A model generated the notes under the pieces. The model was not told the DNA's origin and made no database searches. It worked only from the letters and a program-made list of their open reading frames with translations. Shown here one piece after another: positions 33,854 to 46,581 of a stretch of 64,000 bases of DNA. The DNA is from Podocnemis expansa (Eukaryota; Chordata; Testudines; Podocnemididae), in contig ML682125.1 of NCBI GenBank assembly GCA_007922195.1, positions 372,001 to 436,000 of the forward strand, written 5' to 3'. The first letter of the stretch is position 1. Every line of letters begins with the position of its first letter. Both the position numbers and the translations under genes were made by a program.

Positions 33854-33922
33854 TGTCTCTTTTAGGTTCTCAGAGGGAGGTAGAGTCACTTGGTTGAACT
33901 TGAGCCTTTTGCATTGAATGAT

Positions 33923-33930
33923 GTTATATG
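33923..33930 (-). promoter_or_regulatory. TATA-like box of MVRYR protamine gene
   Basis: CATATAAC on the minus strand, 70 bases before the ATG. It predicts a leader of about 40 bases. Confidence 0.45.
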
Positions 33931-34237
33931 GACCAAGCTGGTGAGCTGAAACCCAGCTGGTCTGTTACTGGAGAGACTGACAAATAAGACTCCTTGTGCA
34001 TCATAATAGGTTTGAATTAGCATCTTCCATATATGGAAATAACCATATATGGAGATGAAACTCACCTGACCCACCCACAGGCCCATCAACTCTCGGACGT
34101 TCATTTGTAAAGTTGGGTACAGCTGGAGGACTGAGTGCCAAGCACTTCTATGAATCAGGTCTTAGGAGGCTGATGTTGGACACCCCAAAATCAGAGGCCA
34201 CTTTGGGGCCCTCCTATTTAATCAATGTAATGTTCTT

Positions 34238-34730
34238 GGGTATGTCCATGCGTATCTTTTAAATCAAAATAACACTGGTTATTTCAATTTAAGAAAGATT
34301 AGGTCCACATGACGTCTTCTTGTTTCAAAATGATGAGTTCTGTCATTTTGAAGCAAGAGACGTTATTTTGAATAAGCTTAAACCTACTTTAATTTGAATA
34401 GTCTGTTATTTCAAAATAACGCCGTTCGGATGTGTCATTTCAAAATAACCATTATTTTGAAATAACACTTTTGCCCTTCCCCTTCCCAGAGTGCCTTCCT
34501 TTTTGTATATATTGGGTGGGGGCATGGCCCAGTGAGGGGGCCATGTTGCCACACCTCCCATGGTGTCCCTATCCTGATTCGAAATAGCAAGTCCTGTGTC
34601 TGGACTTGCTATTGTGATTTGAGGTTTTTGCTTATTTTGATTTGTTAATTTGAAATGACAATTTTATTTCCAATTAACTTAGTTCAATTTAACTTAAATT
34701 GAAATACGCATGTATGTGTGGACATAGCCC
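34238..34730. mobile_element. Foldback MITE, 'CTATGTCCACA' family (copy 3)
   Basis: It runs from 'gggtatgtccatgcg' to 'tgtgtggacatagccc' and is almost colinear with the copy at 1291-1778, including the cgaaatagcaagtcctgtgtc segment. Confidence 0.85.
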
Positions 34731-34739
34731 TTGTTGCTA

Positions 34740-35550
34740 AATACATGAGGAACAAGCTCCTCCCACAGCAGCAACGGCCTGTGGCCCCCCTTTGGAGATG
34801 GGTACCTTGGAAATGGCAGAGACCAAGGGACCAAAAGAAAAGATAGCTAAGAGTCATATCTGCTAGTGAGTCCAAAGATTGCATTTGCAAGTTATTTGTT
34901 AGCAGCACTAATACCTGTGTAGAGATGGGCCCTGCTCCACAGACTCTGCAGTAAATGAAATCCAAGTTGGATGGATCTGGAGCAGAGTTGAGACGAGCTT
35001 ATCTTTGCCAAGAGTTAATGTCTCTTTTCTGGAACCTTGAATCTAGGTGGGTCAAAGTCCACGGATGCCCTCTGGATCCTGGCGCTCTTATGCCAGCTGG
35101 GCATCAGCATGGGCAGGACACCCAACCACATCAGTAAGGCCCCTAGTGCATTACCTCCTCCTCCTCTTTGTCCCAGCCTCTAGTGGGGCGCAAGAACATT
35201 CAAAACCACAGAGCCCCATGGGACTCTACAGGGGAACGGACACAGCCCCTTTGCCGCCTGTCAGGCACCACTGAGCTACACTGCAGCTAGGCTGCCAGCT
35301 AGGGGATGCACCAGACATGGAAGGTTTCCCCCAGACAAAGGCCTTTCCCAGTCACAAGAGTGAGACGTATAATAAACTCACTGAGCTGACAGGTGGTGTA
35401 AGGCTCAGTTAGTGGTCTGTGCGATTCGCTCTGCGTACAATATCATCTGCCATCGAAACATAGGAAAGAGTTGTAAAGTAGCTAAGGAAGGTGATGATTT
35501 GCTGAGCAGTATTTGGAAAAACAACTTGCAGGGAAAGTGAGGGGAGGGTC
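34740..35550. other. Intergenic, no convincing gene
   Basis: Short frames only, with no recognisable repeat except generic low-complexity patches. Confidence 0.4.
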
Positions 35551-35556
35551 TGTGCC

Positions 35557-35853
35557 AGAGGCAGCCTTTGGCTATTGGGGGCCCTAGGCGAAGGCCCATT
35601 GGAGGGGGCCCTATAGGGGCACAGTCGCCCATCCCATGGTCCCAGTTCCCCCACCACAGACCCTGCTCTGGTCCCGGTCCCCCCACCACCGCTCCAGCTC
35701 CCCACTGCTAACCCCAGCCCCAGGGGCCAGCTCCTCCTGCTGCCGACTGAGGCAGACGCAGCTTTCGGGTTAGGCAAAGCAGGCACCAGGGTCCCTTTCT
35801 GCTCAGGGCCCTAGGTGTGCGCCTGCTTTGCCTACCCCTAAAGCTGCCTCAGT
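35557..35853. mobile_element. Candidate MITE with 'gaggcagc' inverted ends
   Basis: 'agaggcagcctttgg…gggccctaggcgaag' at the left and 'gggccctaggtgtgcgcc…ctaaagctgcctca' at the right are imperfect inverted ends around C-rich sequence. Confidence 0.4.
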
Positions 35854-35859
35854 GTGAGG

Positions 35860-38800
35860 CCACGTGAGGCTTGGCTCACTTCACCGTGCTGTCGCAATCC
35901 CTCCCTTGCAGCCCCCCAGTGTAAGCCCTGGATGCTGCAGCCAGAAGCCATTGGGGGGAAGAGGAAAGGAAACTAAAATGCATGTTGTTCCTGAAACAGT
36001 GGCTGACAAGCGTTACAGCAGTAAAGCAGCAGACATGTTAGCACAGCAGTGTGCACTGAAGTACAGTGAATGATCCAGTGTGGGGCTGGGCCCTTTGACT
36101 TGCCAAGCCAATTATAGGCAGGGAAACTGCTTGTCTTTAAAAAAGATTTCAGTTATTAAATGTGTGCCCTCTTGAGGTAGCATCCAACTGTGATGTGTCC
36201 TGGGATCGTTGGCTTCTAGTGCTCCCCCATGGGCAATCGAAGAGCTGAGTTGGGCCAGATGGGCTCAATCAGCCAATTAGGGTGCAATCAGGGGAAATGA
36301 AGCCTGGGATGAAAGCACTACTCAGCAGACGCTCACCTCTGTGGGGACAGGAGGGATTCCATAAAGCCAGGAAGCAGAGAAGCTGCAATCATTCCCAGGG
36401 AGAGGGAAGGTGTTTGGGGGGCTATCAAGGTGTGTAGCCCATGCTGACTCCGTGGGAGGAGAGAATTGTGGGGCTGGCAAACCCAGACGAGTGGGGAGAG
36501 CCTGGAGGTGAGGAAGACGCTCAAAGAAAGGCAACAAGGTGCAGGAGAGCCCCACCTTGCCTGTGGAGTAGAGGGACCCTGAGTGAGAACCTGGCACCAG
36601 GTATGTAAGGCCAAGGAAAGTTTAGCTTTCCCTGATGGCCAGGTGTGGTCCCACCCACTCTGCACCCCAAGACCCTGCCCCCTCCTGCTGCATCTTGCTC
36701 CTGTGGATCCAGTGCAACGCGGCTGATCATCTCAGCCAGCTGCCTCCCCCCACCATGGCTGGAAGCTGTGCAGGTGGCCGCCCAGCCAGCGGGATTTGGG
36801 TGGTTGGAGCCAGCGCTCTGGGGCAGAGGCTCGGCAGTGCTGGGGCAGGCCAACCCTGTCCAGCTCCCTGGGGCTGCAGCCTGGTGCTCGGGCTGCCCAG
36901 CGTTCTGGTGCCGGTGTGGGCCAAACAGCCCAGGGCTGGGGTGGGTTAGCATTGGGGCAGGATGGGAGAGGGAGGTGGTCTGGTGCAGGGCAGGGTGGCT
37001 CTGGGGAATGAGCTGGCTGGCACTCTGGCACCAGGTCCACACAGTCAGCCTGGCTGGTGCTCGGGCCACCCAGGGCAAGGCTCTGATAGGAAATGGGGTG
37101 GAAAGGGCTGGGCCAGGGGTTAGTCTCCCCAGACAGTTGGTTCACGAGCCACCAAGCCCAGCAGGCCTGGGTTCCCCTGACAGTCATGGAGGGATCGTGA
37201 ATGGTAGGATTCCAGGGGTGGTTGATACAGCCCCCTGAAAGAGGAAACCACACAGGGACCTGGCCAGAGGACAAGTCAAGAAGAAGATGCTGAGGTTCCT
37301 GCAGCATCTAACCGCTGGAAGGGATGTTGGCCTGACAGAGCTCATCCCCAGCATGTCCAGAAGAAGGTGCCATCCCGTGGTCAATGAAGCCCCCGGCACA
37401 CCTCCGTTTTCCAAATGTTATTAAAACCTAGGGCTGATTCTGTACATGCAACCTGACCAGAACTTCTTCAGCACCCCTACAGGGCTTGTATGAAAAGCCT
37501 GTCCCAGCAATATCAGAGTGTTTGCAAAAATCTCTTGATTTGGCTTTGAAGATTGCCTAGGAAACTTGACACAGTCTAGGCTTGGGACAAACATTTGAGA
37601 AGAAAGAGCATCTGCTTCCTGTCACCTTGTCTTCATTCCCTTCCTTCCATAGCCCCCACATCCTTCCCTCCTGGTTCCATTGCTGAGCCTGGTTTTGACA
37701 TCCACATTCTCAGCAACTGGAGCAGCCCTCGCTGCCCCCACCCTGTCTATGGCAGGATGCCCTGAGTTTGAGTTGAATTAGCCTGTCTGACCTTTCTCTA
37801 AAGAGACTTATTCATGAGTCAAACAATGCCTCATCATGCCCTTTGTGTTCTTAATGGTGTCCATCTGAGGGAAGAAACAAATGGCCATCACACCTCTTTC
37901 CACTGAGAAAGGTCTGAGGTTTGGCCACCTAAAAGCCCATCTATTGAAATGACCCCAGAAGAAAAATTTTGGCTCCTACAGCTAGAAATGAGCAGAGATA
38001 GAAATGTTCACTGGATCCAGAGGAGAAATACATACGCCCAGAGGCCCGAGCATACCAGAAGAGTAGATGACACCCCAGCCCCAGCACTGGTTTGTCAGCA
38101 GGAGGGGTTGTGCCCATGTAACTACAGGGCATCTCCCTCTCCTCCCACTTCTCACAAGAGCAAGAACAAAAGTGCAGAACCCGTAGAAGTCCCCATGCAG
38201 AAACCAGGGGCCCACAGTTCCTGTGGACTCTTGGTCAAACTCAAAATGGTTCATTACTTTCTCTCAGTATTCCCCGCTGCCACCAGGGCACCATTCGGGG
38301 AAAGGGGGGCAGATTTTCATAACAGCTGGGAACCACATTGCTTCCTTTGCTTCCCCCTCCCCTCCCAGGCTTAATCTTTGCTCAGCCAATAGGAATGGAG
38401 AGAAGTGGCAAAGTCGGTAGCAGGGCTGGACCTGGGAACCTCTCCTGCACTTTCCATCATAAAACAATCTTGCTCAGAGAAGCTTTGCATACAGCCCAAT
38501 GCTGCGGTCAGAAGGAACTGCAGATTTCACCATGATCTGACCCCCTGCTTCATGTGCTGACAGGAGCAACTTCCTTTGACACCAGGAGACACAGGGCTGC
38601 TTGGGGCGGTGGGGGGCTGCTGGCCCGAGCACATTCAGGAATAATATCCTCCCAGACAGCCCAGCAGTGGAAGTTTCAGGCTGTTCACAGCTTCCTCTGC
38701 TGGGAAGAAATAAGTAACTATTTATAGATTTGTTGCCCCACAAAGAGTGTTTATGTCACACTTAAAACTCCCATTGTTTCCAGCTCTAATTTTGTAGTGA

Positions 38801-39950
38801 ATGGCAGAACCCCAACGTGGCCAGGTATTCTGCCCTTGAATCCCACTTGTCTGGGGAAATCTCTTCTTTGCATACTATGGGCTTTGGGTCAGGTTACCAG
38901 GTGGGTCCACACAGGCTGCTACACCCAAATGCTGCCAATGCCTGGATCTTGCCATCTCCCAGGCTTGAACTTGCCTAGGACCTTTTTCCAAGAATTGCCT
39001 TCTGAGGAGCTGCTGGGCCTTTATAGGCACAAGCAACCACTGTCTTTAAGCAGCCATTTTGTAGCTGTGTGTCTGCTGTGGTGTACGTCCTTCTTGTCCA
39101 ACTGGTAAGTAACCTTAGCTCCTCCTGTATTTACTCTTTGAGATTTCTGAGAGGTAAAAATCTCATAAACACAACATGAGTACGCCAGTGAATTTCATTG
39201 AAGTTTGACAACTACTCTCTCGGATGCTTACAGCAACACACTGGAAACCTTCCAACTTGATCCTTTGGTTTTGCAGCAACTGTTTGTATAAAACCTTCAG
39301 TGCACGTAAACCCAAGCCAGCCGGTGTAGTTTGTAAGGCCTGGCTATCAAAATGTGTCCATTACAGATCCATGCTGCTAACATCCATCATTTCATTACAC
39401 ACTAGATACTGATTTTTAAGGTGGTTTTAACATTTGGCATCTCAGGTGCTTTTGAGCCATCATTCATTTACTGCCCTCCACCATTAGTTCATTTAATGCA
39501 CATACTTTAAGACTGCTGTCCATCCTAGCAAACTTTTAAATGGTCATCTTAATCCCTTTAAAATAGCATCAGCACATTTATGTGAGTGGTGAAAAATCAA
39601 GTTACAATACAGAATCTGAACCTTTCTTTCACCATGAATTAGAAAACTCTCCAAAAATGTCAGACCCACAAATAATCTAGAGATAATGTGACCACTGTGC
39701 TGGGCTGTATATAATGGTAATCACTTTAAGCCTGGGAATGCTGCACCCCCCAGTGCCCTTAGTTCCAGCTCCTATGACATTTTTTTAAGAAAACCAATTA
39801 TAGAACCATAGACTGTCCAAAAACTCCAAACCCGTTTTGAAAAGGTAGTGTATCTACAATTCCTGTGCAGGTGTCTGCAATCTGAGTACCCCCTGGAATC
39901 ATGGTTCACATCTCACACCCTCCCCTGCCCAGCAACCAAAGTCTGAAATG
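35860..39950. other. Long intergenic stretch without a supported gene
   Basis: Overlapping frames on both strands at 36521-37307 (up to 197 codons) sit in GC-rich sequence rich in repeated 'ctggggcagg' and 'gtgctcggg' phrases. They compete with each other and show no domain. The remainder (37.4-39.9 kb) shows only short frames. No exon with good splice sites and conserved coding could be argued. Confidence 0.4.
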
Positions 39951-40019
39951 GCACCCCAATCCCTGCTGTGTTACAGGTGAGAAAGAGCTGCCCTTCAGTG
40001 GTGGGGAACGTAATCCCTG

Positions 40020-41685
40020 GGGGGTTGTGGATGATTCTTTTGCTCTACTCCACCCTGATTAGGCCTCAGTGGAGTATAGCATCCAGTTCTGGGTGCCTTA
40101 TTTCAGGAAAGGTGTGGACAAATTGGAGAAAGTCCAGAGAAGAGCAACATGAATGATTAGAGGTCTGGAACACTTAATTTACAAGGGAAGATTGAAAGAG
40201 CTGGGTTTGTGTAAGGCAGGCTTAGGAGCTGTGCCTAACAGTTGCTGAGGGGGGAGCAGCTAATCTGCATGAGTCCTGTATTTGCATGGATACAAAGAGC
40301 ACAATTAGCTGATTAGCATACTGGCTGCAGTGGGGCAAAGCATAGTGGGTAATAGTATTTGGGGTTACTTGTCTCACAAATCTATCGATATCTGTAATTC
40401 TACTAAAGGCAAATATGAAACACTGTCCTTGTGTAAACTGCTACTCTCTGTTTGTTTCAGATCTGTCTGGATTACTTAAAGGGTAAAAGCCACCCTTGCT
40501 TAGAAAAAGATTTGTAAGACAGGCTCCTGGGTGGTGGGGTACAGTTAAGGATTGTTTTTGTTGTAGTAATGTCTGGGGGCACTTTGCTTCTCCTTTCTCT
40601 TGCATATTCTGTTCTTTGTTATAGAAGTAGCTGATTTTTCACCTGTTAAAAATAAACAGGGCTGATAATCACTAAGCTAGGGAGAATTTCTTCTCTCTGA
40701 GCTGAAAAGAAGCAGCAATGGGGTAAAGCTAGTGAGTGGTTAAATTGGCCAGTAGCAAGCTGGATGATTGGTAGGCAGTGATGGTGGGTGGTGAGAGTAG
40801 CTAGTGGTGAGCTGGGTGACTGGAGGGTAGTGCTGGTGGACAGTGGGCAGAGCTGAGGAACCGGTTCTAGAGGATGGAGTGAGTGGCTGGTAGATGGTAT
40901 TAGTAGACAGCTGGCATACCTTAGGGTTGGTTGGGAGCCTTGTTAGCGCTGATTCTCCAGCTCAGTGCCAGTTTTGCCTTTAAGTTTGTATGTTCTGTTG
41001 TGTGGTGTGGGTTATTGGGAACTTTGATCTGTACTAAGTTTCCTAGGTTACTGCTGATCTCTTCTATTTGGCCTTTTGCATTTTTGTTTTACTGCTATTA
41101 AAAGCTCCATTTACTACACTCAGACTTGTGCTTGCGAGTGGGGAAGCCTTACCCTTTGGGGTGCCCAGGGAACAGTGCAGGACTCCCAAAGATCTGGGTG
41201 GGGGCTTGAGCCAGTTGGTGGTGCTGCATCTTTGGGAAATCCTTGATATAGAACCTGGCCCTTGTTCTGCCAGCCTGCCCTGGCAGAAGGGTCACATTTG
41301 TTTAGTCTGGGAAAGAGAAGTCTGAGAGGGGATGTGATAATAGTTTTCAGGTACCTAAGAGGTTGTCACGAGGAGGAGGGGAAAAAGTTGTTCTTGTTAA
41401 CCACTGATGATATGACAAGAAGCATTGGGCTTAGATTACAGCAAGGGAGGTTAAGGTTGGACATTAGGAAAAAAAATTCCTAACTGTTAGGGTGATTAAC
41501 CACTGGAATAAGTTGCCTCAGCAGGTTGTGGAAACTCCTACACTTGAGCTTTTTAAGACCAAGATAGACAAGCATCTATCAGGGTTGGTTTAATGGGTTA
41601 CTTGGTCCTGCCATGAGTTCAGGGGACTGGACTCAACAACCTCTCATGGTCCTTGCCAGTTTCTATGATTCTATGAGTTTGTTAG
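40020..41685 (+). repeat. CR1 LINE 3' end split by a solo LTR
   Basis: The CR1 text from 'cctgattaggcctcagtgga' to 'aaagagctgggtttg' (to 40209) resumes at 41297 with 'tttgtttagtctgggaaaga' and runs to the tail 'tttctatgattctatgag' near 41680. The two halves join perfectly if the intervening LTR is removed. Confidence 0.85.
40210..41296 (+). mobile_element. Solo LTR nested in CR1
   Basis: A 1087-base unit beginning TGTAAGG and ending GGGTCACA is flanked by a perfect tttg duplication (40206-40209 and 41297-41300) and precisely interrupts a CR1 element. It contains AATAAA near 40650. No internal retroviral genes remain, so it is the product of LTR-LTR recombination. It postdates the CR1 insertion. 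Confidence 0.8.
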
Positions 41686-42074
41686 GTTTGTGGAAATCTC
41701 CCAGACAGCTAGGATAGATGGTGCTGTGAAATAAACCCAAACAGAGTCCACCAATGGCCAATGATAAAGCATCTGTGGGGGATCATTGGACACTTGGCAT
41801 TAGCCAACCCTGCAGTTTGCTTTACAAATCAGACTTCAGTGCTGCCTTTCATGGCTGGTTCCTTCTAGGACACAGCCTGTCCCACGGCAGTGTCCCTGGC
41901 TTTCTCTCTTTGGACAGGTGCCTACAGGGATCACAGGCTGCATCTGTGTTGATGGCATCAAAGTCACTGCTGTATCTACCGTCACATTGATCTTTCCAGA
42001 TTGACTTAGCCATCAGACAAGATTTGCTAAGTTGATTGGGAAATTGACTTATTAAAGCCACCCCCTCAAGTGGT

Positions 42075-42335
42075 GCAGATCTAGGAGCAGTGGTCTCAAA
42101 CTGCTCCTAAAGAGAGGTCTAGGGTGGATAGTAGGAAAAACATTCTAGCCGGCTGGTGGTGAAACCCTGGAATAGGTTCCCTAGGGAGGGTGGAATATCC
42201 ATCCTTAGAGGTTTTAAGGTGCGGTTTGACAAGGCCCCAGCCGGGATCCTTTAGTTGGGGTGGGTTTTGCTGTGAGCAGGGTTGGGACTAGATACCTCCC
42301 TAGGTCTCTGCTAACTCTAATATTCTATGAAAGGC
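42075..42335 (+). repeat. CR1 LINE 3' end, sense
   Basis: 'gtaggaaaaacattctagcc', 'gttgggactagatacctccc' and 'ctctaatattctatgaaa' mark a diverged CR1 tail. Confidence 0.75.
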
Positions 42336-42659
42336 AGTTAGGAAATTGATGGGAGTTTCACAAACTACTCTGTAGCTTACATAGCCCCTGTCGACTGCTG
42401 CCAGATTTTCCCAGCAATGTAAACCAGGTTTAGCCATCCAATCAAGCCTCCCCTGCATACACACACACACCAACCCTGTTTCTTCTCTCCTCTGGAGCCA
42501 GCCAATGACACTTCAGTTTCAACCCCCCATATTGGGTGAAATTACCACCCAGGAATCCACACCTCCATGTCTTGTGCATCTAATAAGGTGTGTTTGTTTG
42601 GTTTTTCTTCAGCAACTCACCTCATCAAACAATTTTGCTTCATGCTGCTCCCCATCACA

Positions 42660-43185
42660 GCTCAAGAACCAGTATACTGGGTCAGAGCGATGGGCTGTCT
42701 AGCATCTAGCCCAATGTCCTGTCTTCCGACAGTGGCCAGTGCCAGGTGCTTCACAGGGAATGAACAGAACAGGCAACTGATTGTGTGGTCCATCCCCGGT
42801 TCTCTAGCCACAGGCTCTGTTAAACAGACACCCAGAGTGACACCAAGAGCATGGGGTTACATCCCTGCCCATCCTGGCTAATAGCGATTGATGGAGTAGG
42901 TATACTTTTGGCCTTCACAACGTCCTCTGGCAAGGAGTTCCACAGGCTAACTGTGTGTTGTGTGAAGAAATACTTCCTTTTGTTTCTTTTAAACCTGTTG
43001 CCTGTTATTTTAATGGGCTGACACCTGCTTCTTGTGTTATGTTATGTGAACATCCCAGATCTAACTTAAAGAATGAAATGTCTTGGTTCAGTAAAACATA
43101 TTTCAATAGTAAACTGCAAGGTTCATTGTATTGGTTCATGGTTCTATGGCACTGGGTCTCCTCCAAAAAAAGTTTTCATTTTTGA
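42660..43185 (+). repeat. CR1-type repeat, second subfamily
   Basis: 'actgggtcagagcgatgggc', 'ctgtcttccgacagtggcca' and 'catcctggctaatagcgatt' are landmarks of a very common turtle CR1 subfamily. Its downstream end is cut by the foldback element at 43190. Confidence 0.7.
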
Positions 43186-43189
43186 TGAA

Positions 43190-44189
43190 TGTAGTAACCC
43201 TTGGGGAGGAAGGGGTTAACACTCTGGTCAGTGAGTCCCAGGACAGCCAATAGGAACAACGCACAGTTTTTTGAATTGGAACAGCAGGCTTGCCTGTTTC
43301 CTGTCTGGATATAGCAGAGCTCATGGAAGGATCAGGAGGAGGCCAGAGGGGCCTGGGGAAGAATCCAGCAACATTCTTACCAAAGATAAGTTAAGTTTGT
43401 TACTGACCAGGCATGGGTAGAACAGGGAATGTTTATTTAGACGCGGTCAGGGTATTTAATTTGTTTTTGGTTTGTTTTTGGATTTCTCTGTGCTAAGCAC
43501 ATGCACACCCTCCCCCTACCCTGTAACTACCTAAGTTAATTCCCAGAGAAGCAACTCTCTGTGTTTTTTATCTGTTCTTTTTGATTAAAGATTTTACCTT
43601 TTAAGTAAGTTCTGGTTCTGTGTCCTGGAAGGGCAAGAGGTTTGTGTGCATGTGCCTCAGACTGCACAGGCGGCTACTAAAGGGGACTCTGTTCCAGTTC
43701 CAGCTCATATTGCAGCTGGAGTTCAGTCACTTTCCTCAGGGAGGAATAAAAGTGATTGCAAGTACCTCACAGGGAGGAATTCCCAAGTGCGCCTTCCTGG
43801 GTTTCAAGAGCTTTTTGCATTTGGGTGGTGGCACAAATACCACTCCAAGGCCAGGAACTGGAGGCCTTGGAGAGTTTTAAGAGCAGGCTTTAAGGCCAGT
43901 GGCTTTTCAGACCTGTTGCGGGCCCCCACCTTCTGCACTCAGAGTGCCAGAGTGGGTAAACAGCCTTGACATGGTGTCAGCGGTGGGTGTCAAGGATGGT
44001 AAGGATGTTGCTGGATTCTTCCCCAGACCCCTCTGGCCTCCTCCTGATCCTTCCAGGAGCTCTGCTATATCCAAACAGGAAACAGGCAAGCCTGCTGTTC
44101 CAATTCAAAAAGCTGTGCTTTGTTCCTATTGGCTGTCCTGGGACTCACTGACCAGAGTGTTAACCCCTTCCTCCCCAGGGGTTACTACA
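43190..44189. mobile_element. 1-kb foldback element with ~195-base inverted arms
   Basis: The left arm (43190 to about 43384) starts TGTAGTAACCC, and the right arm (about 43995 to 44189) ends GGGGTTACTACA. Read in opposite directions they agree at roughly 95% over about 195 bases (gaggaaggggttaacactct, gagtcccaggacagccaata, aggatcaggaggaggccaga). The flanks atgaa/atgag suggest a 4-5 base target duplication. CCAAT motifs occur in both arms and a gattaaag/poly(A)-like segment in the middle. It could be an LTR with a duplicated inverted end or a foldback DNA transposon. Confidence 0.7.
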
Positions 44190-44455
44190 ATGAGGTCACA
44201 AGTTTGGTCATAAAGGTGATTGTGCAGCCATAATAAACTCAGCAAGGCATTTGACTTGTCCCATTCTGATTAAATAACAATGAGAACTGTGAAAACTTAA
44301 CATAGCCTGGCTCAAATGTACTACAACTAGGGAGGTGACATGGGAAACAAAGAATGGTACCTGGGAAGTTATCCAGTCTCAGACAGCCCTATCACACCAG
44401 CCGCTCCTAGTCTGTAACAGATTAATCCTCACAGCCCCTGGGAGGTCGATAGGCA

Positions 44456-44806
44456 ATGTTCCCTCTAATTTTTTGTAGGCTGTGTGCTCAAAAAATTTCT
44501 TTTGTGCAAATTTTTGGAACTAGTGTCCAAATCTGTGCACACTCCAGTGAGTGTTGTCAAACTTGCAAGAGCAACAGAGCAAGTGTGTATGATACAAATA
44601 ATATATTAGCTTTATTTTGATATGGTGATGCAAATGATTTTATAATTAAAACCTTATTTGAAACATGCTGCTTGAAACAGCTTTCTTAAAGAAGCATAAA
44701 AATATTTGCAGTTGAATTTTTTTTTGTGCACGCTTTATTTTGTTGTGTGCACGGGTTTCACAACCTGTGTGCATGCGCACACGTGCACAGCTTAGAGGGA
44801 ACATAG
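44456..44806. mobile_element. hAT-type MITE with 'TGTTCCCTCTAA' ends
   Basis: 'tgttccctctaattttt' at the left and 'agcttagagggaacat' at the right are inverted. The interior repeats 'tgtgcac' and 'gtgcacac' phrases. Non-autonomous. Confidence 0.75.
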
Positions 44807-44839
44807 TCGATAGGGTCAGTCATCATCACAGCTGGGGAC

Positions 44840-45480
44840 TGAAGTGCACAGACTTAAAAAGTCACACTGTGGAGCCAGTGATGAAGCCAAGAATCAAATG
44901 TAGGGTTCCCATCGAATGACCCTTTTGTCTCCAGTCTGCAACCAATGCCCATGTCTGGACTATTCCTCTGCAACCTTAAAAAGGACTGAGACCCGCACAG
45001 GTGCTGGGTGTCTACCAGAGGAACTGGACGTGCCTGCAAACTCTTAATTCTTTCAAGGACTTGCTTTCTATGGACTCTAAATCATTTGTATGTGTGTGAT
45101 TTGCTTTGATCCTTTAACATCTCTCATATTTTGTTTCTTTTCTTTTTATACTAAACCTCTTTAATCCTAGTTACTAAAGGATTGGGTAGCATCGTGGTAT
45201 TTTGGGTAAGATCCAAGCTGCTATTGTTCTGGGTGATGTGACTGGCCCTTTGGGGTCAGAGGAACCTATTTCTTTAAGAGACTCCGAGACTAGCTGTGGA
45301 CTGTAGGAGCTGATGTGCAATAAAGGGGGCTGGTTCTATTTTGTTTGTTATGCTTTGCAACAACCGGTGTGGGGCATCAGAAGCATGGTGCATTGCTGAT
45401 TGAAAACCTGGTTTAAGTACCACCTGTAAGTGTTTAGAGAGTTTGGCTCTCATTTTTGCAGCTTGCTCTTATTTTTGCAA
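44840..45480 (+). repeat. Interspersed repeat family R1, uninterrupted copy
   Basis: It matches 9470-9785 plus 10497-10574 plus 10795-10960, and 62430-62641 plus 63735-64000. It lacks the LTR and MITE insertions present there, and so serves as the empty-site reference for both insertions. Confidence 0.7.
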
Positions 45481-46570
45481 GTACAGATGGTTGTGCAAGG
45501 TGGCCTGGGTCACAGCTTGATCAGGTGGGCCCATTTGACCCACATACGTTTTAACCTAGTGTCATGGAGAACCCAGAAAAGCCTCTTGGATCCCCTCTGT
45601 TCACAACCAATCAGGACTCTGCTACGGTGGAGCCTTCTCCCATCCAGCGCGGGTCTCCGCACTACCTGTAGCCATCTCCCAAATCCAGGCCCAGAGGGTC
45701 TGACCCTTCCTCTGTCTGGTCTCCCTTGGGGGGTGGGGTTCCTCCCTCCACGAGGGTCCCAACAGTCCCAATCAGCAGTGACACTCAGCTAGTGTACAAG
45801 TCAGAGGGTTTATTAGCAATCCACTTTGCACAGCAGCTAGGACAGTTGGCTCTCAGATCAACCAGGAGATCTAGCAGTAAACCCCGAGGACGAGCCCCAG
45901 AGATCCTGCCTCTCTGACCTCCAGCTTCCTTCTTCCCCTCTCCTCCCCTTTGTTCTCCTCTGCATCCAGCTGCCCTGCACCTGGTCTAAACCGGCCACAA
46001 CCTGTCACCCCCTGGGGGGTCCAGGTAAGGTCGCACTAAAGCCTCTCCCCCCCCAGTGGTACCTGTAATTATCACACCCCTGTGTCCCATCACCAGCCTC
46101 CCATCACCAAAGAACAGGAACAGAAAAGAAGAACCACAGTAGCCCAAGAGGTTTTTCTTACGTCAATCCACCTAGCTGACTGCAAGGTCCTCCATTGGGG
46201 AGGAAGAAGGTAGGTCACACTCACAAGGTGAGTGACTGTATCAGGGAAAGTTGCTGTTCTGTAAAGGATGAAGGCATGGCAGGAGATAACCAAGAGACTG
46301 GAGTTCCCAGTGCCATGCTGTAGCTAATCACATTGTTGGATGCATATTCCTGTGCTGTGTCCTGCCTGGTTTTACTAATCCTAGAGCAGAGAGTTTCCTC
46401 TTCTCCTGGGAGATGATTACAAATGATCCGTTAACAATGATGAGCATTTCTTGGGGCAAGAAAATAAACCCAAGGACCAGCTGTCCCTCAGGCCCCACAG
46501 GTCCAGTGCTTAGTACATGCCCATGGAAAGGCTGACCCTGAGACATGCCCATACCTGCCTGCTCTGCTGA
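45480..46570. other. Intergenic, no convincing gene
   Basis: A C-rich plus-strand frame at 45430-45792 has no domain support. Nothing else is seen before the membrane-protein gene. Confidence 0.4.
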
Positions 46571-46581
46571 GCTGGTGCCAG

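Noticed and set aside
22980..34000. Possible transition protein (TNP2-like) or PRM3 gene among the protamines
   Set aside because: I looked for His/Cys-rich zinc-finger-like or Glu-rich frames with splice sites and found none.
36521..37307. Long overlapping frames of 185-197 codons on both strands
   Set aside because: GC-rich sequence with few stop codons. The frames overlap in opposite directions, no domain is visible and no splice pattern supports an exon.
46540..46580. Donor-like CAG|GTATGG downstream of copy 5
   Set aside because: The homologous position in copy 4 lies in a 3' UTR that continues to AATAAA, so the match is probably just conserved UTR sequence.
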